NCBI RefSeq assembly: GCF_013449725.1
Contig: NZ_JACCFF010000004.1
Location: 310,001-374,000, forward strand
Direction of reading: 5' to 3'
Origin: Mycobacteroides sp. LB1
Lineage (GTDB): Bacteria > Actinomycetota > Actinomycetes > Mycobacteriales > Mycobacteriaceae
DNA length: 64,000 nucleotides
The stretch's first letter is position 1; each line of letters starts with the position of its first letter. A program made the position numbers and the translations under genes. Shown here in pieces: positions 34,320 to 43,255 of the stretch. The notes under the pieces were generated by a model. That model did no database searches. It worked only from the letters and a program-made list of their open reading frames with translations, and had not been told where the DNA came from.

Positions 34320-35177
34320 TCACAGCCCCGTCCGCGGGAACATCATGATGTAGAGCTGGCTGATGGCGAGGTTGACGGTCATCAGCAGCAGGATCGACTC
34401 GACGACGGCGGCATTCACCGAGTTGGCCACACCGATCGGGCCGCCCTTGGTGGACAGACCCTTCTGGCAGGCCACCACCGCCACAATGGCGCCGTAGATG
34501 ATCGCCTTCAAGACGGCCAGGATCATGTCGCCGGGGGTGGCGAAGGCCGAGAACGTCGAGACGAAGCTGCCGGGTGCGCCGTTTTGCCAGTAGACGTTGA
34601 ATAGGTAGGCGCCCAGGAACCCCACAAAGCAGACGACACCCGTCAGCGCGACACCGATCATGATGGCGGCGGCGAACCGCGGGACGACAAGCCTGCGGAT
34701 GACGGAGACGCCCATGACTTCCATCGCGTCGGTCTCCTCGCGCATGGTGCGGGAGCCCAGGTCGGCGGTGATGGCCGAGCCAACGGCCGCGGACATCAGG
34801 AGTGCGGCGACGAGCGAGGCGGCCTGCCGGATGATGGCGATGCCACTGGCGGCGCCGGCGAGCGAGGTCGCACCCACCTGGCCCGCCAGCAGGGCGAACT
34901 GGATCGACAGTGTGACACCGATGGGCAGGGTCACCAGGATGACGGGCACCACGGCGGTGCCGGCTTGGAAGGCGCCTTGCCTGACGAACTCCTGCCACTG
35001 GAACTGGCCGGTGAACAAGTCGACGAAGAACCACTGGATGGTGCGCACGCCCAGCATGAACTGCTCGCCGACCGTCTTGAGTGATTCAAGAGGGTGACGC
35101 TTGACGTATCCGGTCGTCCAATCCTGGATCGCCGCGACGCCATCAGTGGTGGCGCGGTGCTCGTCCTGTGTGGTCAT
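34320..35177 (-). CDS. yrbEA: YrbEA, MlaE-type permease subunit of the Mce transporter
   Basis: 285 residues from ATG 35177. Hydrophilic N-terminus, then MlaE helices with GVTLSIQFALLAGQVGATSL and the coupling motif LGSRTMREETDAMEVMGVSV, whose EETDAM matches the partner's EEIDAM. It is the first gene of the operon that runs yrbEA-yrbEB-mceABCDEF-mas-MPT64-like on the minus strand. About 480 bp of non-coding sequence separate it from the divergent surface-protein gene, and the operon promoter should lie there. No MceG ATPase is encoded in the window. Confidence 0.94.
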   Translation of the reverse strand: MTTQDEHRATTDGVAAIQDWTTGYVKRHPLESLKTVGEQFMLGVRTIQWFFVDLFTGQFQWQEFVRQGAFQAGTAVVPVILVTLPIGVTLSIQFALLAGQVGATSLAGAASGIAIIRQAASLVAALLMSAAVGSAITADLGSRTMREETDAMEVMGVSVIRRLVVPRFAAAIMIGVALTGVVCFVGFLGAYLFNVYWQNGAPGSFVSTFSAFATPGDMILAVLKAIIYGAIVAVVACQKGLSTKGGPIGVANSVNAAVVESILLLMTVNLAISQLYIMMFPRTGL

Positions 35178-35654
35178 CGCAGGTGGCCCGCACAAACGCA
35201 GCTCAGAGCGGTGGCGGATACGGCGATCAATACGGCTCCCTGTGTGACCTGAGACACAAATCCCAGCAATCTACGAGTACGTCTCGGACATCATGGGCTA
35301 TTCAGTTCCTGGATGCACACGAAACGGCAAAATAGATTCAGTGTTGAACGTAAATTGACGGTCGTCTACTGGGGTTGTAGTACCCCGGCGTCGCCGCGGT
35401 TTCCGTGTTTGCCACCAGCGTCTAATTGCTCGCCGTAAACGCTTGTTGACGCTTCTAGCTAACTTTCGTCAACCACTTTGCGTGAGTTGGACCGCCTGCA
35501 CACGCGATCCGCAGCGACCGGGGAGAGTCTGGGGCATTGCTGTAATCAGAACAATCTCGGGTCGACACGTTCCTGGAATCGCGGCTATGAGGTGGATCAC
35601 ACGCTTACAGTGCTGCTCACGTTCTGGGTTTCCTCAAAGGAGAGGGTTGCGGTC
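35178..35654. promoter_or_regulatory. Divergent intergenic region between yrbEA and the large secreted protein
   Basis: No convincing gene. It should carry the mce operon promoter and that of the gene at 35655. Visible elements are TTGACG at 35355-35360, a possible -35 for rightward transcription, and the inverted repeat GGGGT-TGTAGT-ACCCC at 35371-35386 just downstream of it. If transcription starts there, the rightward gene has a leader of more than 250 nt. An open frame beginning at 35478 continues into the gene but has no coding character before the TTG at 35655. Confidence 0.5.
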
Positions 35655-37991
35655 TTGTCTAAGCGACATCGGAAGTCATCAAAAAAGGTCGTTGTCCAAC
35701 GCACCGTGACCGCGGCGGGGGCAGTCGCCGCGACCGCGAGCTTGGCTTTCGTCGGGCCCACCGCGCAGGCTGCTGCTGCCGCGCCGGACTATAAGGGCGC
35801 GGTCACAGACTCTAGGGACGCGCTCAATAACTACTTAGCGGGAACCAATGCGATCGGATCGGCGGCCGGAGGCGTCTGGAATCCCATCGCCGGCCAGACC
35901 GGCGGGTTGCTCCCGACGTTCGGGACGACGCTCACGCACTCGAATCTGACCAGGATCGCCGATCTTCCCAATGTTCTGCGCAATCTCGCGAGCACGCCGC
36001 TGCCGACGGGGGTGCCCGGAGTCATTCCGAGTATCAAGATCCCCGGCCAAGGGTTTGTCGACCTTCCGCTTCCGACGACCATTCCGGGCGCGAATCTGAT
36101 CAACGGTCTGGCCGACGTCCTCGATGGCTTGAACCACGCGCCGATCATCGGGCCGATCGTCAACGAGCTTCCACCGTTGAGTGACATCGTCGACGGACTG
36201 ATCGCAGAACAGGACAAGTTCACGGCCGGTTATAACTGGCCGCTGCTTCAGGTCAGTGGTCTGACCACCCTTACCAATACGTTCATCCAGACACCCAGCG
36301 GGCTCAACATCAAGATTCCGGCCGCTCTTGATCCTTTGGGCGTGCTCCCGGATTCGGTCCGGGTCCTTCCGGACGGCTCACTTCCGAACGTCACGGCCTG
36401 GGTTCCGATGGGTGCGGGGAACTATAAGTTCCCTCTCGGGATGGAGACCGGCTGGTGGGCCACTGCGCCCACGCTGGTCGTCGACGGTGGCCCGCTGAAC
36501 TTTCAGCAGGTCCTTTCCGTACCCATGTGGGCCAATGGCATCACGGCTCCCCTCGGTCTGGGGCAGGCCGGTCAGTTCAATGCGCACGTGCTTATCCCGA
36601 CGGAAAACGGCATCTATTCGCCGATCGGTACGACGTTGTCGAACTTCTCGATTCCGATGCTGGGCCTCGGCATGACGAATCTGAATGTGACGACCGGTAA
36701 TTACATCGGCACCAATGGATTCAATATCAACAACGGACAGAACGTCATGGTGTTGCAGATGCCGTTCACCGGGGCGCTGCCGATACCGATCGTCTACTCA
36801 CTCGGCGGATTCAACATGGGTACCGAGGGCATGGGATTCACCCTGCCGTCGCTCTTCGGCGTGGGCCTCATGCCGACCTTCCAGCTGGGCACGGCGCCCG
36901 GAGCCAATACGCCTCTCGGAATCATCCCGCCGAACCTGATTCCGACGGGCGCTATCGTGCCGACCCAGCTCATCACGGTCACCGGCCTGCTGAGCACGGC
37001 GCTGGGAATTCCGGATCCGACGGTCGAACTCGCGAAGGCCCTTACTCCTCTATATAAGGGGTTGGTCACACCGTTGATGACGCCGATCTCGGATCTGCTC
37101 ACGCAGCAGTACGGGAATCTCTTCAACGGGGCGGCGTCGAACACCCTGCAGGCGTCGAAGTTCTACAAGGACGTGATGACGCAGCTCGGCAGCCTGATCG
37201 GTGCCGCCCCGACGACTCTCTCGTCCCCGGCGCCCAACGCCTTGGCGGCCGCGGCGACGTCCGCACCGGCGGCGAAACAAGCTGAGACCCCTGCTGCTGC
37301 GTCGAAAGAGCTGGGCACTCCGGCGCCCGAGGTCAAGCAGCTTGAGGCTCCGAAGTTGGATCTCGGATCGAGCCTTGTCGCGGTCAAGGACAAGGTCGCC
37401 GAGAAGGTCACGTCCGCACCGGCTTCATCATCGGTGCCCACGGCTTCGGAGTTGAGTGCCGCACCGGTCGGCGAGCCCGCGGTCCGACCGGCTGCCGAAC
37501 CGTCGAAAGAAGAAGCCAAGGACGTCGCCAAAGACGATGCCAAAGTCGACGCGAAGGACAGCGCGAAGGACAAGGCCAAACCTGCCAAGCCGGTGGTGAA
37601 GGAGAAGCTGCAGGACAAGGTCGACAAGGCCAATCAGTCGCTGAAGAAGCAGGTTACCGACACCATCAAGAACACCGGAGGTGTCGTCACCGCCACCGTC
37701 ACCAACACCGTTGAGTCCGTCAACGGTATCGACGGTGAAGGTGCGAAGTCCTCGACGACCAACGACTCAAGCGCCGCCAAGGAATCCAAGGCCAAGCAGG
37801 ACAACGACTCCGGTAAACACCACGATGACGGTGCGACCGGGAACTCCAACAAGGTCAAGGTCAAGACGCCCAGCGAGTCGGGCGGCAAGCACCGCGCATC
37901 CGACGCATCGGGCGGCGGTTCCAACGGATCGAATGCCGGCGGCGGCTCAGACGGCTCCGGCTCCCACGGCGGATCGGGCTCCAAGAGCTAG
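35655..37991 (+). CDS. Large secreted Ala/Pro/Lys-rich surface protein
   Basis: 778 residues from TTG 35655, chosen because AAAGGAGAGG precedes it and it places a signal peptide at the N-terminus (KRHRKSSKKVVVQRTVTAAG to PTAQAAAAAP). The mature N-terminal ~480 residues are rich in Gly, Pro, Leu and Asn with repeated beta-like segments (IPGANLINGLADVLDGL, LGLGMTNLNVTTGNYIGTNG) reminiscent of PE/PPE C-terminal or beta-helix proteins, without a PE or PPE motif. A Lys/Glu/Ala/Pro region follows, then a Gly/Ser/His tail. It is the largest of three family members in this window. Function unknown; surface location is inference. Confidence 0.75.
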   Translation: MSKRHRKSSKKVVVQRTVTAAGAVAATASLAFVGPTAQAAAAAPDYKGAVTDSRDALNNYLAGTNAIGSAAGGVWNPIAGQTGGLLPTFGTTLTHSNLTRIADLPNVLRNLASTPLPTGVPGVIPSIKIPGQGFVDLPLPTTIPGANLINGLADVLDGLNHAPIIGPIVNELPPLSDIVDGLIAEQDKFTAGYNWPLLQVSGLTTLTNTFIQTPSGLNIKIPAALDPLGVLPDSVRVLPDGSLPNVTAWVPMGAGNYKFPLGMETGWWATAPTLVVDGGPLNFQQVLSVPMWANGITAPLGLGQAGQFNAHVLIPTENGIYSPIGTTLSNFSIPMLGLGMTNLNVTTGNYIGTNGFNINNGQNVMVLQMPFTGALPIPIVYSLGGFNMGTEGMGFTLPSLFGVGLMPTFQLGTAPGANTPLGIIPPNLIPTGAIVPTQLITVTGLLSTALGIPDPTVELAKALTPLYKGLVTPLMTPISDLLTQQYGNLFNGAASNTLQASKFYKDVMTQLGSLIGAAPTTLSSPAPNALAAAATSAPAAKQAETPAAASKELGTPAPEVKQLEAPKLDLGSSLVAVKDKVAEKVTSAPASSSVPTASELSAAPVGEPAVRPAAEPSKEEAKDVAKDDAKVDAKDSAKDKAKPAKPVVKEKLQDKVDKANQSLKKQVTDTIKNTGGVVTATVTNTVESVNGIDGEGAKSSTTNDSSAAKESKAKQDNDSGKHHDDGATGNSNKVKVKTPSESGGKHRASDASGGGSNGSNAGGGSDGSGSHGGSGSKS

Positions 37992-38018
37992 CGTCCTCGA
38001 CACGACGCTCTCGGGACA

Positions 38019-39170
38019 CTAGGCGCGCGCGGCGGCGAGCACGGTGTCGGCGATCCGGGTGCGGAACGCCTCGGGAGAAAATTCGCACGCTCGCGCCCGG
38101 ATGGCGTCGGTGTCGTAGTCGGCGGGGTTGAAGTCACGCATCAGCGCGGCCAGCTGCTCCACCACGACATCATCCGGGCCTGCCTGCACGTGCTCTCCCG
38201 TCACACCAGGAGTCACCGTATCCAAGGCTCCGCCCTCACCCAACGCCAGAACCGGTGTCCCGCACGCCATTGCCTCGACGGGGACGATTCCGAAGTCTTC
38301 CAGGCCTGGCATCAGCAGGGCGCGACACCGTCGATACGTATCGAGGAGAACCTCGTCGGATGCGGCACCCAGAAAGGTGGTTTCGGGTCCGGCGATGGCC
38401 TCAAGGCGATCGCGGAATCGTCCGTCTCCCAACACCACCAGCCGGCAATTGGCACGTTGGGCGGCCCGGATGGCCAGGTCCGCGCGCTTGTACGGGACCA
38501 ACCTTCCGGCGCACAGGTAGAAGTCCTCGCGGGGAATCGACCGATCGGGTGAGAACCGGTCGATGCGCACCGGCGGGCTGATCACGGTTGACGGTAACCC
38601 CCACCAATCGCGGATCCTGTCGGCGACGGCGTGCGAATTGGCGATGACGTGCGATAAGCGAGGTGCCGCTCGTAGTTCCCCTCGCCGTGCGAGCTTCCCC
38701 AACGCGGACAGGGCCATTCGTCCCGATCGACTGGCGATCTCGTGATCGCGAAATGTGCGGTCCCACGCCCAGCGGGCCGGGCTGTGCACGTACGCGACGA
38801 TGGGGGCTTCGGTGGCGAACGCCGCGGAAGTCGCGAACGAGTGATGGCTGATCAGCACCGCATCGACATCATCGCCGAGCGACAGTTTCCTCAGGGTGCC
38901 GGGCACCAAGGGAAGCAGTGGAGCATGCGACCTGCGCCCGGTAAAGGCATATGCGCCGTCCAACCAGGTTCCGGAAATGGACCCGTGCGATGCACCGTCG
39001 GTACGGCCCGCCGCCTGCATCACCTGTTGGCGGCATTGAGGTTCGGTGATGGGCGCGAAGACCTTGGCGTCCGGCCAGGTCTTCATGAACTCGGCGACCA
39101 CCAGTTCCGAACCGCCGAATTCGGTGAAGCGTTCGTGGACAATCGCGATACGCGGCCCGGTTCCATTCAT
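38019..39170 (-). CDS. GT4 family glycosyltransferase
   Basis: 383 residues, GT-B fold. N-terminal acceptor domain (IAIVHERFTEFGGSELVVAE) and C-terminal nucleotide-sugar domain with AGRLVPYKRADLAIRAAQRA and the E-x7-E-type block LEDFGIVPVEAMACGTPVLA. It probably adds a sugar to a lipid-linked or surface glycan. It is the last gene of the six-gene minus-strand run from 44343 to 38019, 10 bp after the DUF218 gene. Donor and acceptor are unknown. Confidence 0.87.
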   Translation of the reverse strand: MNGTGPRIAIVHERFTEFGGSELVVAEFMKTWPDAKVFAPITEPQCRQQVMQAAGRTDGASHGSISGTWLDGAYAFTGRRSHAPLLPLVPGTLRKLSLGDDVDAVLISHHSFATSAAFATEAPIVAYVHSPARWAWDRTFRDHEIASRSGRMALSALGKLARRGELRAAPRLSHVIANSHAVADRIRDWWGLPSTVISPPVRIDRFSPDRSIPREDFYLCAGRLVPYKRADLAIRAAQRANCRLVVLGDGRFRDRLEAIAGPETTFLGAASDEVLLDTYRRCRALLMPGLEDFGIVPVEAMACGTPVLALGEGGALDTVTPGVTGEHVQAGPDDVVVEQLAALMRDFNPADYDTDAIRARACEFSPEAFRTRIADTVLAAARA

Positions 39171-39180
39171 GAGTTACTCC

Positions 39181-39792
39181 TCAACATCCGGGGGTTAAAA
39201 AGGCCTTCACGTAACTGCCTGACTGCCGGATGAACATCCATGACCAGAAGGCAGCCCCCGAGGGTGCGGGGCTGGCGACCATGGTGAGCTCCCCGTCGAA
39301 GCACTTTCCGATGATGTAGCGGGCGCGCGAAACATGCGGCGTGAAGGTTATGACGATGATGTGATGCCAGCCGAGTTCTTTTGCCTTGGCACGTATTTCC
39401 TGGGCTTCGCCTTCTGTGGTCCAGGGATCGGGGATAAAGCAGCTGACCGTAAACGTGAAGTGGCCATCGCAGTATTTGTCCATCTTGCGGTCGTTCTCGC
39501 CGGTCGACCGGGAGATCAGCAAGTAGGGTGCGTAGCCCCGCTTCGCCAGGTCCAGCCCGACGTCGAAACGCTCGTAGGGGGTCCCACCCAGTACGACGAT
39601 GGCATCGGCCTGCCGTAGCGGGTCGGTCTGCGGGTTCATGTACACGCGCCACCCGATTGTTATCAGGCCCGCGATGAGCGCGGTGATCGTGATACAGGCC
39701 AGGGGGATTCGCCTGCGCCACCACGGTCTGCGGACCGGGGGCGGGGCTGGAGTGTTGTCGATGGGTAGTTCCTTCGCGTCACTGAAGTTCAT
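39181..39792 (-). CDS. DUF218 (YdcF/ElyC-like) membrane protein
   Basis: 203 residues from ATG 39792. A short Pro-rich cytoplasmic N-terminus and one transmembrane helix (about 28-48) precede an extracytoplasmic DUF218 domain. DUF218 features are ADAIVVLGGTPYERFDVGLDLAKRGYAPYLLIS, TTEGEAQEIRAKAKELGW and IIVITFTPHVSRARYI. ElyC/SanA relatives influence envelope polysaccharide and lipid-carrier use in Gram-negatives. Its place between glycosyltransferase genes fits a role in polysaccharide assembly, which is inference. Its start overlaps the upstream transferase gene by 14 bp. Confidence 0.8.
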   Translation of the reverse strand: MNFSDAKELPIDNTPAPPPVRRPWWRRRIPLACITITALIAGLITIGWRVYMNPQTDPLRQADAIVVLGGTPYERFDVGLDLAKRGYAPYLLISRSTGENDRKMDKYCDGHFTFTVSCFIPDPWTTEGEAQEIRAKAKELGWHHIIVITFTPHVSRARYIIGKCFDGELTMVASPAPSGAAFWSWMFIRQSGSYVKAFLTPGC

Positions 39793-40783
39793 CGATGATC
39801 TCCCTGGCACGGTCGACGTATCGGTGCGGTTCCTGCGTCACGCGAAGATGGCCTGCCTCGGCGATTTTGGCGGCGTGTGCGGGATGACAGGCGCACCAAT
39901 GCAGTATTTCGCGCAGCTCGGCCTCGTTGGAGAAGAGTAGGCATTGGGTGCCCTCGTTGAGCAGCTCGGCGTGCTCGTCGGTGCGTTCACCGACGAATAG
40001 CCCTCCGCACGCTGGTATTTCGAAGGTCCGGCAGGTGTGGGTGTCGCGGTTTTCGGAGTTCAGCAGGACCAGGTTCGCGGTGACCGATGCGACGGTAGTC
40101 GCGAAATGATCGCCGTAGACGGCGCCACCAATCGTGGCTCCGGTGGCCTGCAGCGAGGGCATACGCCGCCAGCCCGGCCCTCGAACAAGCAGATTCTTGC
40201 CGTGCTCGGTGCCGAGTCGGGCGATCAGATCGGATCGGTCCGGACGCCTGGCGCCGATGAATCCCACGAGGTACTGCTGTGCAACGCGTTTGGCGCAGGG
40301 GCGATGCCACGCGGGATCGTAGGCACTGCGTACGAAGGTCACCTGACGTGCGCCGCGGGCCTGCAACTCGGGCACATTGTGGCGTTTGGTGGTGACCACG
40401 AGATCCCACCCGCTTTCGTGCGCCAGGTAATCAGCCGTTGTGTTGTAAGGATTCCCGACGTCGTCCGGGCTGTAGTGCACGCGCACTGCAGCCGGGACCT
40501 GGAGTAGGCGCGCCTGGTCCAGATGGATCGACTTGAACCCGAACAGCATGTCGGGGGTGAAATCTCTTGCAATGCGCTCGATCTGATCGTGCGCGGCGTT
40601 CTGCAGCCACGGTGCGCGTTGGCGCATCCCCTTCGAGTACAACCACGCCGGTGACAACCTGGCGGGCAAGGTGACCGATGTGGTGTCGACGACCACTACC
40701 TCGTGCCCGGCCTGCTGGAATCCGTCTGCCATCGACCGCGCGTTGCTGCCCACCCAGTCATCGCCGACAAAGAGGATCTTCAT
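39779..40783 (-). CDS. CgeB-like glycosyltransferase
   Basis: 334 residues from ATG 40783 (KILFVGDDWVGSNARSMADG), overlapping the flippase stop by 4 bp. The pattern of an N-terminal Rossmann-like half (VRVHYSPDDVGNPYNTTADY) and a C-terminal half with NSENRDTHTCRTFEIPACGGLFVGERTDEH is that of the CgeB/group-1-like glycosyltransferases of spore-maturation type. The longer upstream frame in this phase is antisense-like and rejected. Donor and acceptor unknown; cluster context suggests a surface polysaccharide. Confidence 0.8.
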   Translation of the reverse strand: MKILFVGDDWVGSNARSMADGFQQAGHEVVVVDTTSVTLPARLSPAWLYSKGMRQRAPWLQNAAHDQIERIARDFTPDMLFGFKSIHLDQARLLQVPAAVRVHYSPDDVGNPYNTTADYLAHESGWDLVVTTKRHNVPELQARGARQVTFVRSAYDPAWHRPCAKRVAQQYLVGFIGARRPDRSDLIARLGTEHGKNLLVRGPGWRRMPSLQATGATIGGAVYGDHFATTVASVTANLVLLNSENRDTHTCRTFEIPACGGLFVGERTDEHAELLNEGTQCLLFSNEAELREILHWCACHPAHAAKIAEAGHLRVTQEPHRYVDRAREIIDELQ

Positions 40784-42078
40784 CGCGGAGCACCTTCCTT
40801 CGCCCTGTCGGACTCGGCGACCGCACTCTGCTCCCGTCCTGCCAGATGCCGTACCCGGGCCAGATACCACAGAGCCACACAGAATTCGGCGCCGATGACA
40901 CCGCCTATCAGGGCCCACACGGAGTGGCTCCAGGAGGCGGCGATCAGCCCTGCCGCCGATGCCGTTGTCCCCACCACCGACGCGATGAGCACGCCGCGGG
41001 TGTCCTGGCGTACGGGCAGAAGCGCGGTACTGATGTACGAACTGATGGTGCTGGCCGGAAGAATGAGAAGTTCGGCGCGCAACAAGCCGACAGCTCCGAG
41101 GAACTCGCTTCCGAAGATGAGGTGAACAATCGGCGCGGCCAGTATCCACAAGAGGGTGGCGGCGATGACGGCGACCGCGACCGCGCCGCGTAATCCCAGA
41201 AGACCGCTGCGCCAGAAGTGCTGGTGTCCACTGCGCTTGGCCATCCGGGGCAGCAGGACCAACCCGATCATGTCCAGAAGCGACTGCACTGCCCTGACCA
41301 GGCGGTCGCTCGCCGAGAACAGGCCCAGCGACGCGGCGTCGAGCATGGCGGAGTAGATGGCTGGTGCCCCTTGCCCATACCCAGTGGTGAGAAGTCGTGA
41401 GGTCGCGATCGGCCAGCTCGCGCGGAGGATGTGGCCGGGTGTGTACGGACGACATAGGCCACCGAAGGTCCGCAAGCTGTCCCACCAGGTGCCCGCGACC
41501 GTCAAGACCGACGAGCCCAGCAGACACAGGATGGCAGTGGACGCGTGGGGGGAGTGCGGCAGCAGCACGATGAGGAGAACGAGATAGGCGATGCGCCCCG
41601 AACCCTGGTAAATCGCCGACGCGACGAATCGCCCCTGCCCGATGAGCAGCCAATCGTCGGAGGTGGCCCAGAGCCCACCAGCGAAGAGCCCCAACAGAAT
41701 CATGTGGACGTACGGAGGCGCCCCGGCGATCCAGCCGGCGCCGAATGCGGCACCTAGCACGGCCAGGGTCATCAATCTCAAGGCCAAGTAGTCGGTACGG
41801 ACCTGCTGGAGTTCGGCAGGAGTGTTGCGCAGTGCGGGCACGCGCGCGGCGAGAAATGGCGTCATGCCCAAGTCGACGAGAATCGAGCCGAAGAAGTATG
41901 CGGCCATCCCGACCGCCAACAATCCCATTCCCGCCGGCCCCAATACCCGGGCGAGCAGCGGCACGGTCGCGAAGGTGACTAGGTACTGCCCGTACTTGCC
42001 GAAGACAACGGCCCCGAAATCTCTGGCCAGTCGCAGCGCGCGGGGGAGTGCTGTACCGCTTCGAAATCCTTTAGACAC
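40780..42078 (-). CDS. Wzx-type polysaccharide flippase
   Basis: 432 residues with about twelve transmembrane helices of the MOP/polysaccharide transporter family. Typical features are FGAVVFGKYGQYLVTFATVPLLARVLGP near the N-terminus and the internal hydrophobic repeats, with a Glu-rich short C-terminus. Such proteins flip undecaprenyl- or decaprenyl-linked oligosaccharides across the plasma membrane. It overlaps genes on both sides, so the transferases and flippase are one transcription unit. No recognisable Wzy polymerase lies in the same run. Confidence 0.85.
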   Translation of the reverse strand: MSKGFRSGTALPRALRLARDFGAVVFGKYGQYLVTFATVPLLARVLGPAGMGLLAVGMAAYFFGSILVDLGMTPFLAARVPALRNTPAELQQVRTDYLALRLMTLAVLGAAFGAGWIAGAPPYVHMILLGLFAGGLWATSDDWLLIGQGRFVASAIYQGSGRIAYLVLLIVLLPHSPHASTAILCLLGSSVLTVAGTWWDSLRTFGGLCRPYTPGHILRASWPIATSRLLTTGYGQGAPAIYSAMLDAASLGLFSASDRLVRAVQSLLDMIGLVLLPRMAKRSGHQHFWRSGLLGLRGAVAVAVIAATLLWILAAPIVHLIFGSEFLGAVGLLRAELLILPASTISSYISTALLPVRQDTRGVLIASVVGTTASAAGLIAASWSHSVWALIGGVIGAEFCVALWYLARVRHLAGREQSAVAESDRAKEGAPR

Positions 42079-43255
42079 TGTGCTTTTCCACCGCTGTCGT
42101 GCGTCGGCGGGTAACGACGTCCGAGAGGAAAGACGCGACGGTGTGCGCCGAGTCGGCGATATCGAACCTCCGGGCCCGCGACCGTCCCGCGTCTGCCAAT
42201 CGGATACGTAGATCGCGATCCGCGATCAGACGGTCGAGGGCATCGGTCAGCTGATCTATGTCGCCGGCGTCGACCAGCAGACCGTGTACACCCGATTCAA
42301 TTGTCTCGGCGGGACCACCGGGGCGGGTGGCGATGACCGCGCAGCCCGCACGCAGCCCCTCGACGACGACCTGCCCGAACGGCTCGGCGATAACAGAGCA
42401 GTGCACCAGGATGTCGGCCATCGACAGGATGTCGGTGGGGTCGTCGATGTGTCCGGTGAATGTCACGGGCAGCTGCAGTTCGCTTGCCAGGTCTTCTAAT
42501 TCGGTTCGAAAGGCTTCCTCACCGAAGAATGTGCCACCCACCAGGTAGATGCGAAGGGGCCGAACCTGGGTTCTGGCCAGCGCCCGAAGGAAGACGTCTT
42601 GCCCCTTCCATTGCGTCAGCCGGCCGACAACGGCGATGACGGATTCCGCGGCGGGCCGTTGCGGCGCGTGCTCGGTATCCGCCGTCTGCTGAAAATCGAG
42701 TCCCGGGTATGCCACCACGCCCCGTTGGCGTCGTGGTCGAAGTGAGTCTTCGGTGGACCGGCTGTTGGCGATGTACCCGTCGGTGACCATCTTGCCCAGT
42801 GTCCGGATCGCGAATGCCAGTGCGGTACCGAAGTATTCGGCTGAGATTCGGTCGTGTACATGCCAAATCAACGGGACTCGCGCGCGTTTGGCCGCGATGG
42901 CACACATGATGAGGGCTTTCGTGCTTCCCGCGACCAGCACATCGGCTCCCCGCTCTCGTACGGTGGCGCCGAGATCCCACCCCACGCGAATCAGCGCCGC
43001 AGTGCCGGTCAGCCGTCGCAACCATCCGGAACCGTTGATGGTCACGCTGCGGCTGTCGAAAGTGTTGGCCAACACCGAAGTCGGTATGCCACGGGACCTC
43101 ATCGTGTCCACCATGGGGCCGTCTTCGGTGTAGATCATCGACGGTTCGACCGCGCTGTCGGTGGGTACGGCACGTAGCGCTGACAGCAGCCGTGAGGTCG
43201 CCAGTTCCGCACCCGAGGGTGCCGCGGTGTGAGCGACGAACAGCGCGTTGATCAT
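42071..43255 (-). CDS. GT4 family glycosyltransferase
   Basis: 394 residues from ATG 43255 (INALFVAHTAAPSGAELATSR), overlapping the upstream gene as ATGA. GT-B fold with VVGRLTQWKGQDVFLRALAR at the start of the donor domain and PFGQVVVEGLRAGCAVIATRPGG as the E-x7-E-type site. The APSGAEL motif near the N-terminus is common in GT4 enzymes making exopolysaccharide. It is the second gene of the run. Confidence 0.87.
   Translation of the reverse strand: MINALFVAHTAAPSGAELATSRLLSALRAVPTDSAVEPSMIYTEDGPMVDTMRSRGIPTSVLANTFDSRSVTINGSGWLRRLTGTAALIRVGWDLGATVRERGADVLVAGSTKALIMCAIAAKRARVPLIWHVHDRISAEYFGTALAFAIRTLGKMVTDGYIANSRSTEDSLRPRRQRGVVAYPGLDFQQTADTEHAPQRPAAESVIAVVGRLTQWKGQDVFLRALARTQVRPLRIYLVGGTFFGEEAFRTELEDLASELQLPVTFTGHIDDPTDILSMADILVHCSVIAEPFGQVVVEGLRAGCAVIATRPGGPAETIESGVHGLLVDAGDIDQLTDALDRLIADRDLRIRLADAGRSRARRFDIADSAHTVASFLSDVVTRRRTTAVEKHSV

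Noticed and set aside
24535..35177. Assignment as mce1 or mce4
   Set aside because: No fadD5/mce1R or sterol-catabolism genes flank the operon in this window, so the specific mce type cannot be named.
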